A DNA stretch of 64,000 nucleotides from Anaerolineales bacterium (GCA_019637805.1 JAHBVB010000002.1:513981-577980); one strand, 5' to 3'; counted from the first letter of the stretch, positions 15,544 through 23,882 are shown. Notes: a model not told the origin generated them from the sequence alone. Made by a program: numbers and translations.

Positions 15544-17369
15544 CAACACCGCAAGTCCAAGAAGCAAAAGCCAGTCAAAGGAAGGCCGTGGTCAACGACT
15601 TTTCCATGACGGTCGCCACCATGAACGGCTCCGGCAGCCAAACGTCCAACGTGACCTTGCTGCGCGCCCTGTTCAAAATGGGCATTCCCGTCTCTGGCAA
15701 GAACTTGTTTCCCTCCAACATTCAGGGCTTGCCCACTTGGTACACCATTCGCGTAAGCAAAGATGGGTACCTGGCGCGCCGTGAGACCCATGAAGTCGTG
15801 GTGGCGATGAACCCCGACACTTTCGTGGCTGACCTGGCCAGCGTGGCGCCCGGCGGAGCCTTCTTCTATGGGGATCACCTCAAGTTCGAGATCAACCGTG
15901 ACGACATTTCCGTGCATTCTTTCCCGGCCAAATTGCTGGCCAAGGAATCAGGTGCGCCGGCCAACCTGCGCGACTACGTAGCCAACATGGCTTATGTCGG
16001 CGTTTTGGCGCACATGCTCGACATCGATATGGACAAGATCCGTGAGGCCTTGGAATACCACTTCGATGGCAAAGAGAAGCCGATCGCCCTAAATATGGGT
16101 GTGATCGACGCCGCTTTCGCCTGGTCTACCGCCAACCTCAAGAAGACCGATCCCTATCGCGTGGAGCCGATGGACAAGACTTCGGGTTTCATCATGGCCG
16201 ACGGCAACACTGCCGGCGCGCTGGGCGCCATCTTTGGCGGCGTGCAGTTTGTGGCCTGGTACCCGATCACGCCGGCCTCCAGCTTTGCTGAGGCCATTTC
16301 GCAGAACATTTCCGCCTTCCGCGACAAGGAAGGCCAGGATGGCAAGACTTACGCCATCGTGCAGGCTGAAGATGAACTGGCTGCCATTGGTATGACCGTA
16401 GGCGCTGGCTGGTCTGGCCTGCGTTCGGTGACCTCCACTTCCGGCCCGGGCATCAGCCTGATGACCGAGTTTGCTGGCCTGGCCTACTATGCGGAAATCC
16501 CGGTGGTGGTCTGGGACGTGCAGCGGGTCGGCCCCAGCACGGGTCTGCCCACGCGCACCTCCCAGGGCGACATTCTCTCCACCCATTTCTTAGGTCACGG
16601 CGACACGCAGCAAATTCTGATGATCCCTGGGTCTGCCCAGGAATGCTTTGAGTTTGGCTGGCGCTCCTTTGATATCTCTGAGCGCATGCAAACGCCCGTG
16701 TTTGTGATGAGCGATCTGGACCTGGGCATGAACCAGTGGATGACCAAGCCCTTTGAGTATCCCGAGCAGCCCATGGACCGTGGCAAGATCCTTTGGGAAA
16801 AGGATCTGGAAGCGCTGAAAGAACCCTGGATGCGCTACAAGGATGTCGACGGTGATGGCGTGCCTTACCGTACGGCGCCTGGCAACCGCGCCCCTCAGAG
16901 CGCCTGGTTTGCGCGCGGCACCGGTCACGACGAATCCGCCAAGTACAGCGAGCGCGCCGACCACTGGGAAGCCAATATGGATCGCCTGGTGCGCAAATAC
17001 GAGACCGCCAGCCAATATGTGCCGGGGCCGGTGCTGCAGACCCGTGCGGGCGCCAAGATCGGCGTGATCGCCTATGGCTCTGCCGACCCGGCCATTTTGG
17101 AAGCCGGTGATTATCTGGCAGCCGATGGCCTGGCAACCGATTACCTGCGCCTGCGCGCCGTGCCCTTCACCGATGAGGTGCGTGACTTCATTGCCTCGCA
17201 CGACAAGACCTATGTGGTGGAAATGAACCGCGATGGCCAAATGCACAAATTGCTGTTGCTGGAATACCCAGAGATGGCCGCCAAGCTAAGTTCGCTTGTG
17301 AAATATGATGGCCTGCCGTTGAGTGCCCTGTGGGTCAAAGAGTCCCTTCAGGCTGAGGAGCAGAAATGA
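15540..17369 (+). CDS. korA: 2-oxoacid:ferredoxin oxidoreductase, fused gamma-alpha subunit
   Basis: 609 aa. The first ~190 residues are the gamma domain (GSGSQTSNVTLLRALFKMG; FPSNIQGLPTWYTIRVS), followed by the alpha domain with YPITPASSFAEAI, QAEDELAAIGMTVGAGWSG and TSTSGPGISLMTEF. This two-subunit architecture is typical of KorAB-type enzymes that decarboxylate 2-oxoglutarate or related acids with CoA and reduce ferredoxin. Substrate cannot be fixed from sequence by eye. Stop overlaps korB as ATGA. Confidence 0.92.
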   Translation: MTTPQVQEAKASQRKAVVNDFSMTVATMNGSGSQTSNVTLLRALFKMGIPVSGKNLFPSNIQGLPTWYTIRVSKDGYLARRETHEVVVAMNPDTFVADLASVAPGGAFFYGDHLKFEINRDDISVHSFPAKLLAKESGAPANLRDYVANMAYVGVLAHMLDIDMDKIREALEYHFDGKEKPIALNMGVIDAAFAWSTANLKKTDPYRVEPMDKTSGFIMADGNTAGALGAIFGGVQFVAWYPITPASSFAEAISQNISAFRDKEGQDGKTYAIVQAEDELAAIGMTVGAGWSGLRSVTSTSGPGISLMTEFAGLAYYAEIPVVVWDVQRVGPSTGLPTRTSQGDILSTHFLGHGDTQQILMIPGSAQECFEFGWRSFDISERMQTPVFVMSDLDLGMNQWMTKPFEYPEQPMDRGKILWEKDLEALKEPWMRYKDVDGDGVPYRTAPGNRAPQSAWFARGTGHDESAKYSERADHWEANMDRLVRKYETASQYVPGPVLQTRAGAKIGVIAYGSADPAILEAGDYLAADGLATDYLRLRAVPFTDEVRDFIASHDKTYVVEMNRDGQMHKLLLLEYPEMAAKLSSLVKYDGLPLSALWVKESLQAEEQK

Positions 17370-18421
17370 GCGACACAACCGAAACCGCCATGCCCAACAT
17401 CCAGCTGAACCTGGTGGGGTTGAGCAAAAATGATTATCGTGGTGCACAGACGACGCTGTGCGCCGGCTGCGGCCACAACTCGATCTCCAATCAGATCATC
17501 GCCGCGGCTTATGAACTGAACATTGTGCCGGAAGATGTGATCAAGTTGAGCGGCATTGGCTGCTCCAGCAAGAGCCCGGCCTACTTCCTGAACCGCAGCT
17601 TCGGCTTCAACAGCTTGCACGGTCGCATGCCTTCCGTGGCGACTGGCGCCATGTTTGGCGACCATACCCTGCGGGCGCTGGCGGTCAGCGGTGATGGCGA
17701 TACCACCAATATCGGTATGGGTCAGTTCAAGCACATCATGCGCCGCAATGCGCCCATGGTCTACATTGTGGAGAACAATGGTGTGTACGGCCTGACCAAG
17801 GGCCAGTTCTCCGCCACGGCGGAGATGGGTTTGCGCTTGAAGTACCAGGGCGTCAACCACTACTTCCCGGTCGACGTGGTACAGGAAGCCATGGCTTCCG
17901 GAGCCACTTTCGTGGCCCGTTCCTTCGCTGGCGATGCCAACCAGGTCAAAGCGTTGATCAAAGCCGGCCTGAGCCACAATGGCCTGGCGATCATCGACAT
18001 CATCAGCCCTTGCGTGACCTTCAACAATAACGATGACTCCCGCCACTCTTATGGCTGGGGGCGCGAGCATCAGGAACCCCTGCACGACTTCACTTATGTG
18101 CCGCGCGAGCAGGAGATCCAGCTGGGCGAATTCCCGGAAGGCACCACCCGCCAGGTGGAGATGCACGACGGCTCCACTATCGTGCTCAAGAAACTGGACC
18201 GCGACTATGACCCCACCAGCCGGGCCGCGGCCATGCGCGTGATCGAAGAGTCGCAGAACGAAGAAGTCCTGCTGACCGGCTTGATCTATGTCGATACGGA
18301 GCGCCCGTCACTGACCGACATTTACGAACTGCCGCAGGGCCGCGCTCTGAACCGCATGACGGATGCAGAGCTGCGCCCCGGCAAGGACATGATCGAAAAA
18401 GCCAACGCGATGATGTTCTAA
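17366..18421 (+). CDS. korB: 2-oxoacid:ferredoxin oxidoreductase beta subunit
   Basis: 351 aa. Thiamine diphosphate is bound by the GDGDTTNIG motif (109-117) and the NNGVYGLTKGQ segment. The single 4Fe-4S cluster should be held by Cys32 and Cys35 (LCAGCGHN), Cys66 (GIGCSS) and Cys216 (ISPCVTF). Together with KorA it transfers electrons from an oxidised 2-oxoacid to ferredoxin, which could feed the ferredoxin-type complex I suggested by nuoBCDI. Terminator follows at 18455. Confidence 0.93.
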   Translation: MSDTTETAMPNIQLNLVGLSKNDYRGAQTTLCAGCGHNSISNQIIAAAYELNIVPEDVIKLSGIGCSSKSPAYFLNRSFGFNSLHGRMPSVATGAMFGDHTLRALAVSGDGDTTNIGMGQFKHIMRRNAPMVYIVENNGVYGLTKGQFSATAEMGLRLKYQGVNHYFPVDVVQEAMASGATFVARSFAGDANQVKALIKAGLSHNGLAIIDIISPCVTFNNNDDSRHSYGWGREHQEPLHDFTYVPREQEIQLGEFPEGTTRQVEMHDGSTIVLKKLDRDYDPTSRAAAMRVIEESQNEEVLLTGLIYVDTERPSLTDIYELPQGRALNRMTDAELRPGKDMIEKANAMMF

Positions 18422-18454
18422 GGGCAAGGATGAAGGCAAAAGTATGAAGGATGA

Positions 18455-18484
18455 AGGGCCTCCGCAAGGAGGCTCTTTTTTTTT
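18455..18484 (+). terminator. Terminator after korB
   Basis: Stem GCCTCC-GCAA-GGAGGC followed by T-rich TCTTTTTTTTT. The flanking sequence (18426-18510) has GATGAAG-type repeats on the left and CTTCATC-type repeats on the right that could extend the fold. Confidence 0.85.
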
Positions 18485-18525
18485 GCCCTTATCTTCATTC
18501 TTCATCCTTGTTTTACAATCACCAG

Positions 18526-19425
18526 ATGCGCTCACCCTCCTCCCGCACCGGTATCCTCGCAGGCTTGGCCGCGGCCGCTATTTGGGGCGGCATGTACGTG
18601 GTCAGCAAAGTCATCCTTGACGTCGTCCCACCCTTCACGCTGCTGAGCCTGCGTTTGCTGCTGGCCGTCTTTTCCCTGGGCCTTTGGATGCTGTGGCGCA
18701 GACAGGCATTGCAACTTGGCCGGCGAGAGTGGGCCGGGTTGTTGTTGATCGGTCTGTTGGGATATGGCGTTTCGCTGGGCTTGCAGTTCAGCGGCGTGCA
18801 GCTGTCCACTGCAGCCAATGGCGCCGTGATCACGGCGGCCACGCCGGTGTTCATCTATCTGTTTGCCGGGCCGCTGCTGGGCGAGCGCGTAACTGGCCGT
18901 CGCTGGCTGGCCCTGTTGCTGGCCAGCCTGGGCGTCTTGGTGGTGGTGGACCCCAGTCAGGCGCAGCTGAATGCGGACCTGTGGCGCGGCAACCTGCTGC
19001 TGGTGGCCGCCGCAGTCACCTGGGCCTTGTACTCTGTCTTGGTGCGCAAGGCCACGCAGTTCACCGATGCTCTGCGGCTGTCCTTCGTGACTTTTCTGGG
19101 TGGGTTGCTGTGGGTGCTCCCCGCGGCGGCGTTAGAGTTGGGACAGCAACAAATTGGGCCAATCACTTGGAATGTGGTCTTGGGAGTTTTCTATCTGGGG
19201 GTGATTTCTACGGCGGTCGCGGCCTATTTCTGGAATTTTGCCTTTGAGGTTCTGGAAGCTGGAGTGGCCTCTTTGACCTTCTTCGCCCAGCCGCTGATTG
19301 GGGCTGTGCTGGGCTATATGCTGCTGGGCGAGCAGCTTTCTGCTTTTTTTCTATTAGGCGGTCTGCTGATCTTGCTTGGCTTGTGGATGGCCTCACAAGA
19401 AGATAGAATTTCTGCTTCTCGTTAG
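18526..19425 (+). CDS. EamA/DMT-family transporter
   Basis: 299 aa from ATG 18526. The frame is open further upstream but a TACAAT box ends 6 bases before this ATG and the extension crosses the korB terminator. Ten hydrophobic helices in two EamA repeats: GILAGLAAAAIWGGMYVVSK at the start and LLLVAAAVTWALYSVLVRKA in the middle, each followed by the usual TPVF and QPLIG loops. Members export metabolites or amino acids. The substrate is unknown. Confidence 0.9.
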   Translation: MRSPSSRTGILAGLAAAAIWGGMYVVSKVILDVVPPFTLLSLRLLLAVFSLGLWMLWRRQALQLGRREWAGLLLIGLLGYGVSLGLQFSGVQLSTAANGAVITAATPVFIYLFAGPLLGERVTGRRWLALLLASLGVLVVVDPSQAQLNADLWRGNLLLVAAAVTWALYSVLVRKATQFTDALRLSFVTFLGGLLWVLPAAALELGQQQIGPITWNVVLGVFYLGVISTAVAAYFWNFAFEVLEAGVASLTFFAQPLIGAVLGYMLLGEQLSAFFLLGGLLILLGLWMASQEDRISASR

Positions 19426-19440
19426 GAATCAAAAACACCC

Positions 19441-20538
19441 ATGTTAAAAGCTTTTTTACGTTTCTTTGCCTGGTTGGCCCTGATTGTGCTGGTGCTGGCC
19501 CTGCCCGCCAGCCTGGCGCTGCGCAATATGAGCAATTTACTCTTTGAGGCGGATGCGACCAAACAACTGGTGCGCGAGACGCTGATGAGTTCTGACATTG
19601 CCGGCCGTCTGGCCCGGCGCGGCGCAGAGCAGATGTTGCGCTCCCAAGTCGGCGTGCAAGTGGTGGTGGATGTCTTGGAAGAGTTGGATGAACAGGAGTG
19701 GAAGGCGATCACCGAAGTCATCGCTCCGGAGCACCTGGTCTCGGATGCCTTGGATGGAGCGGTGGATGCTTTTTCCGAATGGCTGAACGACCCGCAGTCT
19801 GATCTGCCAGAACTGAATATTAGTTTGGCGGCCTGGAAAACGAGCACCGTCCAGCGCGCTGGCGAAGTAACCGCGCTGATCTTCGATTCACTGCCGGATT
19901 GCACCATGGAGCACGTCACCCGCATGCTGCAGCTAAGCATTCAGGACCCCGTGGCGCTGACCCAGAATTTGCCCGCCTGCCGCCCGCCCGAACCCCTGTA
20001 CTCGACCTTCGTGGATCAGTCGGGGCGACTTTTGGGCCAAATGGCCAATTCAGCCCCAGATACGATTGATCTGGATCAACTGATCGAAGGCAGCCAAACT
20101 CCGGAGCAGTTGAAGGCGCTCAAACAAGACTTGTTGGTGACGCGCACTTGGCTAAGCTGGGGCTGGGCCGTGGTGATTGCGCTGATGGCTTTCGCCGCAG
20201 TGCTGGCAGCCAGTGACCTAAAGAGCTTTTTGGCCTCGTTGGGTCTGCCACTGTTGTTAGCCGGCATCCTGATGGTGGCCTTGGGGTTCGCGTTCCTCTT
20301 GTTCAATCTCAGGTTTCTGACCGAACTGCTGGCTGGGACGGGCTCGGAAACCTTCGTGTTGCGCACCTTGGCGGGTGCCCTGGCAGACGGTGCGCTTCGG
20401 CGGGTGAGCGGGCCGCTGCTGTTGCAGGGTATCCTGGTGGCACTGGCTGGCAGCGGTCTGGCGCTGTGGGCACGTTCACTGTATGAGCGGGAGGCCTCGC
20501 CGGGCATTCCTATTCGCCGCAGGCGAATGGGACTATAG
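19441..20538 (+). CDS. Conserved multi-pass membrane protein, function unknown
   Basis: 365 aa. One N-terminal membrane helix (about 7-27), an external domain of about 200 residues with a likely disulfide pair (PDCTMEH and PACRPPE), then three to four helices (about 232-345) and a basic tail RRRRM. The layout resembles uncharacterised membrane proteins common in Anaerolineae-type genomes, but I do not recognise a named family. It starts 15 bp after the DMT transporter and may be co-transcribed with it. Confidence 0.75.
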   Translation: MLKAFLRFFAWLALIVLVLALPASLALRNMSNLLFEADATKQLVRETLMSSDIAGRLARRGAEQMLRSQVGVQVVVDVLEELDEQEWKAITEVIAPEHLVSDALDGAVDAFSEWLNDPQSDLPELNISLAAWKTSTVQRAGEVTALIFDSLPDCTMEHVTRMLQLSIQDPVALTQNLPACRPPEPLYSTFVDQSGRLLGQMANSAPDTIDLDQLIEGSQTPEQLKALKQDLLVTRTWLSWGWAVVIALMAFAAVLAASDLKSFLASLGLPLLLAGILMVALGFAFLLFNLRFLTELLAGTGSETFVLRTLAGALADGALRRVSGPLLLQGILVALAGSGLALWARSLYEREASPGIPIRRRRMGL

Positions 20539-20554
20539 AGCCATCATTTAAAAA

Positions 20555-20583
20555 CAAACTGCCGGCTTAGCCGGCAGTTTTTA
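20555..20583. terminator. Hairpin terminator between convergent genes
   Basis: AAACTGCCGGC-TTA-GCCGGCAGTTTTT. It can serve the upstream membrane-protein gene and, read from the other strand, pyruvate kinase. Confidence 0.85.
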
Positions 20584-20628
20584 TGTCTGTAAGTCGGGGC
20601 TAGTTTTTATGTCTGTAAGTCGGGGCTA
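20577..20628. repeat. 26-bp perfect tandem duplication at the pyk stop
   Basis: Two adjacent identical 26-bp units (20577-20602 and 20603-20628), each beginning GTTTTTATGTCTG and ending GGGGCTA. The second unit contains the pyruvate kinase stop codon; the first overlaps the terminator T-run. Confidence 0.9.
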
Positions 20629-22062
20629 GAGGCGCTGGCCCAGTGTGTAGATCATCACGAGGTTGGGAGGGCGCATGGCGCCGATCGGATAGCCCGAGGT
20701 CAGCACGACCTGCTGCCCGGGTTTCAGCGATGCGGCCCGCATCACAGTGCCTTCAATGCTTTCCAGCATTTCGTCCACCGTGCTCGACAGATCCACCATG
20801 ATGGGCATCACGCCCCAATAGAGCGCCATGCGGTTGTAGCTGCGCGGTTCCGGGGTGAGCCCCAGGATGGGCACACGCGGGAACGCCTTGGACATCAGCC
20901 GGGCCGTGCGGCCGGAAGAAGTGAACACTGTGATGGCCGCCACGTTGACATCTTGGGCCAATTCATTGGCGGCTCGCGTGATGGATATGGCATCATCCCG
21001 CAAGGTGCCGAGGTTAGAGCCCTTCCAATGGCCCCATTGACGGATGTGATTTTCCGCCTGGCGCACAATGGCGTCCATCATGGTGACTGTCTCGACCGGG
21101 TATTTGCCCACGGCGGTCTCGCCGGAGAGCATCACCGCGTCCGTGCCATCGAAGATGGCGTTGGCGACGTCCGAGGCCTCCGCGCGAGTGGGACGCGGGT
21201 TATGGATCATCGAGTCCAACATTTGGGTGGCAGTGATGACCAGTTTGCGCTGCTGGTTGGCTGCGTCAATGATCTGCTTCTGGGCGATGGGTACCATTTC
21301 GGGGGGCAGTTCCACGCCCAGGTCGCCGCGGGCGACCATCACGCCGTCTGCGACTTCGATGATCTCGTGCAGGTTTTCCAGCGCCTCGGCGCGTTCCAGC
21401 TTGGCGATGATCGGCGTATCCAGTTTGTCCGGCGCCAGGTTGGCGATGGCTTGGCGAGCGCGGGCCACATCGGCCGCATTGCGCACGAAAGAGATGGCGA
21501 TGATGTCTACGCCCAGCTCCAGACCTTTGGCCAGGTCTTGCTCATCTTTGGCGGTCAGGCCGGGGATATCTATGCTGGTGCCGGGCAGGTTCATGCCCTT
21601 ATGCGACTTGAGCACTCCGCCGACGATCACTTCGGTCTCGACAGTGTGCGTGTCGATCTTTGTGGCTTTCAGTTCCAGGTTGCCATCATCCAGCAGGATG
21701 ATGCCGCCCACCTGGATGAAGCGCGGCAACTCGGGGAAGTCTACAGGGATGTGGCTTTCATTGGGTGCGGCGTGATGAGTGGCCAGCACGATAGTTTGCC
21801 CAGGCGTAAGCGGCACGCCCTCTTTGGGCAATTCGCCGACGCGAATCTTGGGACCCTGCAGGTCTTGCAAGATGCAGATAGCTTTTCCGGCGCGTTCGGC
21901 GGCGGAGCGGATGCGCTGAATCAGCTCTGCGTATTCCGCATGCGTGCCATGCGAGAAGTTGAGCCGGGTGACATTCATGCCTGCCGCGATCAGACGATCG
22001 ATCGTGCCGGCGTCTTGGCTGGCTGGCCCCAGGGTAGCTACGATTTTGGCTCGGCGTTCCAT
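20626..22062 (-). CDS. pyk: Pyruvate kinase
   Basis: 478 aa from ATG 22062, the normal family length; TATCAT ends 6 bases upstream (leaderless signature). The N terminus RRAKIVATLGPAS, the phosphoenolpyruvate/metal site NVTRLNFSHGTHAEY, the signature LERAEALENLHEIIEVADG with MVARGDLGVELP, and TATQMLDSMIHNPRPTRAE identify it. Converts PEP and ADP to pyruvate and ATP, the last glycolytic step. The C-terminal domain for allosteric control is present. Confidence 0.97.
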   Translation of the reverse strand: MERRAKIVATLGPASQDAGTIDRLIAAGMNVTRLNFSHGTHAEYAELIQRIRSAAERAGKAICILQDLQGPKIRVGELPKEGVPLTPGQTIVLATHHAAPNESHIPVDFPELPRFIQVGGIILLDDGNLELKATKIDTHTVETEVIVGGVLKSHKGMNLPGTSIDIPGLTAKDEQDLAKGLELGVDIIAISFVRNAADVARARQAIANLAPDKLDTPIIAKLERAEALENLHEIIEVADGVMVARGDLGVELPPEMVPIAQKQIIDAANQQRKLVITATQMLDSMIHNPRPTRAEASDVANAIFDGTDAVMLSGETAVGKYPVETVTMMDAIVRQAENHIRQWGHWKGSNLGTLRDDAISITRAANELAQDVNVAAITVFTSSGRTARLMSKAFPRVPILGLTPEPRSYNRMALYWGVMPIMVDLSSTVDEMLESIEGTVMRAASLKPGQQVVLTSGYPIGAMRPPNLVMIYTLGQRL

Positions 22063-22109
22063 ACGGGTATGATAACCCGCTCCGCCTCTACAGGTTGCGC
22101 TGAACCGTA

Positions 22110-22775
22110 TTACGGGGTGAAATGCACCCCTTGACTCAGGCAATTGCCGCCATAGCCTTTTTCCGTGCACACCACAATGCGGGCAATCACCTGTGTATTC
22201 GGGGGCAATGACCCAATTGCTACCGAAAGATACTTGGTTTGCCCTGGGCCGAGGGTAGCTTGGTAACCCGAACAGGCAGTGCTGCTCGGCAGAAATTCAT
22301 TGTTGCCATCTGAGCGCCCCAACTCCGTATCGTTGCTTGCATCAGCTGCCGACACTCTTGCCGACTGGTAGGTTTCCGGCCCGGTGTTGCGGACGCTCAA
22401 GAAAGCCATGCGCGTCCCGCTGCAAGTAAAGGTCGCTTCAAAACGCACGGCAACCCCTGGCGGATTGGTGGGCGCAGGCGTGTTGGTCGGAATGCTGCGC
22501 GTAGCCGTCGGTTCCGGCAGCGGCGTGCTGGTATCTGCCGGTGGGGAGGTGGGCGCGGCGGCTTCATTGGCTTGCGCGTCTATCGTGGCTTGAAGAATAG
22601 CGTTTTGCGCTTGTGCGGTTTGCAGAGCCATTTCGGCCTGCACTACAGCGGCCTCAGCGTTCAGAGTGGCCATGGCCTCGGTCTGCACCACACTGGTCAG
22701 GTCCTGTGTGGCGCCGCTGCAGGCGCCCAGCAGCAAGCTTAGGGCAAGTAAGGAAGTCAGAAGTATCGTGCGCAT
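22110..22775 (-). CDS. Lipoprotein with coiled-coil and Pro/Thr linker, function unknown
   Basis: 221 aa from ATG 22775 with GGTGGC upstream. Signal peptide and lipobox LLGAC (Cys20). Residues 30-70 are an Ala/Gln-rich helix, likely coiled coil; residues 72-108 are a Thr/Pro-rich linker; the C-terminal ~110 residues look like a beta-sandwich domain with four Cys that may form disulfides (FTCSGTRM, STACSGY, VVCTEKG, GNCLSQ). No named family recognised. Confidence 0.8.
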   Translation of the reverse strand: MRTILLTSLLALSLLLGACSGATQDLTSVVQTEAMATLNAEAAVVQAEMALQTAQAQNAILQATIDAQANEAAAPTSPPADTSTPLPEPTATRSIPTNTPAPTNPPGVAVRFEATFTCSGTRMAFLSVRNTGPETYQSARVSAADASNDTELGRSDGNNEFLPSSTACSGYQATLGPGQTKYLSVAIGSLPPNTQVIARIVVCTEKGYGGNCLSQGVHFTP

Positions 22776-23037
22776 AAATTGCCACCTTTGTCTGGAAGTA
22801 TTAGAGACAACGCTATCAAGCTTAAGTGTATTACATACATATAGCCAATGTCGAGAGGGGAAGATGAGTGTTCGTGCTTGGCACACCAGGCCAGAGTGGC
22901 TGATCTTGTTGGCTAAAATTAAAAACGCCATTGCTTTTAGAGCGGGTGATGCGCGCTGGCGTAGCCAGCGCGAGAGAAAGCGCCCGGCTGTGCCGTGCTA
23001 GCTTCTCCATGATGTTGTTATTGCTAACAGCTGCTAG
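22776..23037. other. Intergenic stretch before tRNA-Gly
   Basis: No gene is seen in these 262 bp. It contains a 9-bp-stem palindrome CGCGCTGGC-GTA-GCCAGCGCG (22952-22972), downstream of the tRNA on the minus strand and a possible processing or termination structure. The 14-bp TAGAGCGGGTGATG occurs at 22938-22951 and again at 23035-23048, where it is the tRNA 3' end, so part of the tRNA end is duplicated here. Confidence 0.6.
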
Positions 23038-23109
23038 AGCGGGTGATGGGATTCGAACCCACGAATGCTTGCTTGGGAAGCAAGTGCCTTACCACTTGGC
23101 GACACCCGC
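23038..23109 (-). tRNA. tRNA-Gly (anticodon CCC)
   Basis: Cloverleaf read on the minus strand: acceptor GCGGGTG/CACCCGC, short D arm, anticodon arm CTTGC-TTCCCAA-GCAAG giving anticodon CCC, T arm with GGTTCGAATCC, discriminator U as usual for glycine. CCA is not encoded. The 5' 45 nucleotides belong to the 47-bp repeat that is found again at 32292-32338, so this is the integration target of the adjacent element. Confidence 0.95.
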
Positions 23110-23111
23110 GT
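23065..23111. repeat. Left attachment repeat (att), inside tRNA-Gly
   Basis: 47 bp identical to 32292-32338. It spans the tRNA 5' end through the anticodon loop plus two bases upstream. Confidence 0.92.
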
Positions 23112-23140
23112 TTTTCGTCGCTTACATGCCGGATTTCGGG

Positions 23141-23176
23141 AAGCAAGCATTCGCAGCTTCGGATCCCATCACCCGC
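23141..23176 (+). repeat. Inverted degenerate copy of the tRNA-Gly 3' half
   Basis: The plus strand reads AAGCAAGCATTCG, then a diverged four-base block, TTCG, one mismatch, and ATCCCATCACCCGC. This is the tRNA-Gly sequence from the 3' side of the anticodon stem to the acceptor end, but in the opposite orientation to the real tRNA next to it. The T stem is broken, so it cannot be a functional tRNA part. Confidence 0.85.
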
Positions 23177-23186
23177 CAATTCAACT

Positions 23187-23199
23187 ACATAAGCGCGCG
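23187..23199 (+). repeat. Terminal 13-bp motif, left copy
   Basis: ACATAAGCGCGCG, identical to 32171-32183 at the other end of the element, with an 11-bp inverted copy at 32221-32231. Candidate arm-type integrase or accessory-factor site. Confidence 0.6.
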
Positions 23200-23214
23200 G
23201 GATTCTAACCCAAA

Positions 23215-23256
23215 AACATAGCAGCGGGAGTTTTCAATGCCCCCGCTGCTATGTTG
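23215..23256 (-). terminator. Terminator at the end of the element operon
   Basis: Stem of about 13 bp (CATAGCAGCGGG with its complement CCCGCTGCTATG) around a 12-nt loop, followed on the minus strand by TTTTTGGG. Lies just after the last element gene and before the tRNA. Confidence 0.8.
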
Positions 23257-23269
23257 TGGATAGTGCAAA

Positions 23270-23605
23270 CTAGGCCAACCCAAAGACAAGGTAATCGCTG
23301 AATTCATCTCTCGCGCTCGGCCAGGCGGGTGTGCAACAATGGGGAGAGTAAAACTCCTCAACCTGCCAGAGGAGTTCCTCTGTGAGCGCGCTTATTTCTG
23401 AAACTCGCCGCTCGTTGGGGAAATGATCGCGTGTAAGTTCAAGAAGTTCTCCTAATCTAACAGCCTTCTCGTATAGAGGAGATCCTTCAGGATTGTTTGC
23501 TTTGATACCATCAGCGATGCTTTCCAGAAGGCCGTGGGGAAGTGGGAAATGTTGCTTAGCGCGGGCGATTGCCTCAGGCGAAAACTTCTGCACTTCTGTG
23601 ATCAT
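23270..23605 (-). CDS. Element protein of unknown function (111 aa)
   Basis: ATG 23605 with AAGGAG 8 bases upstream. A soluble, mostly helical, acidic protein; the C terminus has a Cys pair (SPHCCTPAW). No family recognised. Its start overlaps the stop of the tiny upstream frame as ATGA. Last gene of the element before the terminator. Confidence 0.75.
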   Translation of the reverse strand: MITEVQKFSPEAIARAKQHFPLPHGLLESIADGIKANNPEGSPLYEKAVRLGELLELTRDHFPNERRVSEISALTEELLWQVEEFYSPHCCTPAWPSARDEFSDYLVFGLA

Positions 23606-23700
23606 TTCAATTTCTCCTTCTCGGCCCGCTCGGCGGCCTTTAACAAGATTTCGTAAATCAGTAGCAGGACGTTGGTGCTTTTCTTATGGTCTTCTGACAC
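23602..23700 (-). CDS. Possible 32-aa protein overlapping the last element gene
   Basis: GTG at 23700 with GGGAGG 7 bases upstream and a stop that overlaps the next start as ATGA. The predicted peptide has a hydrophobic Leu/Ile stretch (NVLLLIYEILLK) followed by a charged helix. Good ribosome site and coupling support it; length and lack of a known family keep confidence modest. Confidence 0.45.
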   Translation of the reverse strand: MSEDHKKSTNVLLLIYEILLKAAERAEKEKLK

Positions 23701-23713
23701 TTCATCCCTCCCG

Positions 23714-23760
23714 GGGCAAAAACACAGCCCCACTCCATGTACCGGAGCGGGGCTGTTAGA
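23714..23760 (-). terminator. Terminator after the tape-measure gene
   Basis: Stem ACAGCCCC-x-CTCC with GGAG-x-GGGGCTGT around a short loop; on the minus strand it is followed by GTTTTTG. It separates the tape-measure gene from the two small distal genes. The sequence 23761-23882 holds no gene I can support. Confidence 0.75.
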
Positions 23761-23882
23761 ATCAATCTCAGCCAGGAAACCGCTCGAATCGGTTTGCTTG
23801 GTTAGACCGTCTCAGGTGTTTCCAGCACTTGGGACGGTTGCCTTTAAGATACTACTGCCGAGTCAAAAATGCAAGGGCGTCT

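Noticed and set aside
20953-22134. 393-codon plus-strand frame
   Set aside because: Antisense to pyruvate kinase, which is unmistakable.
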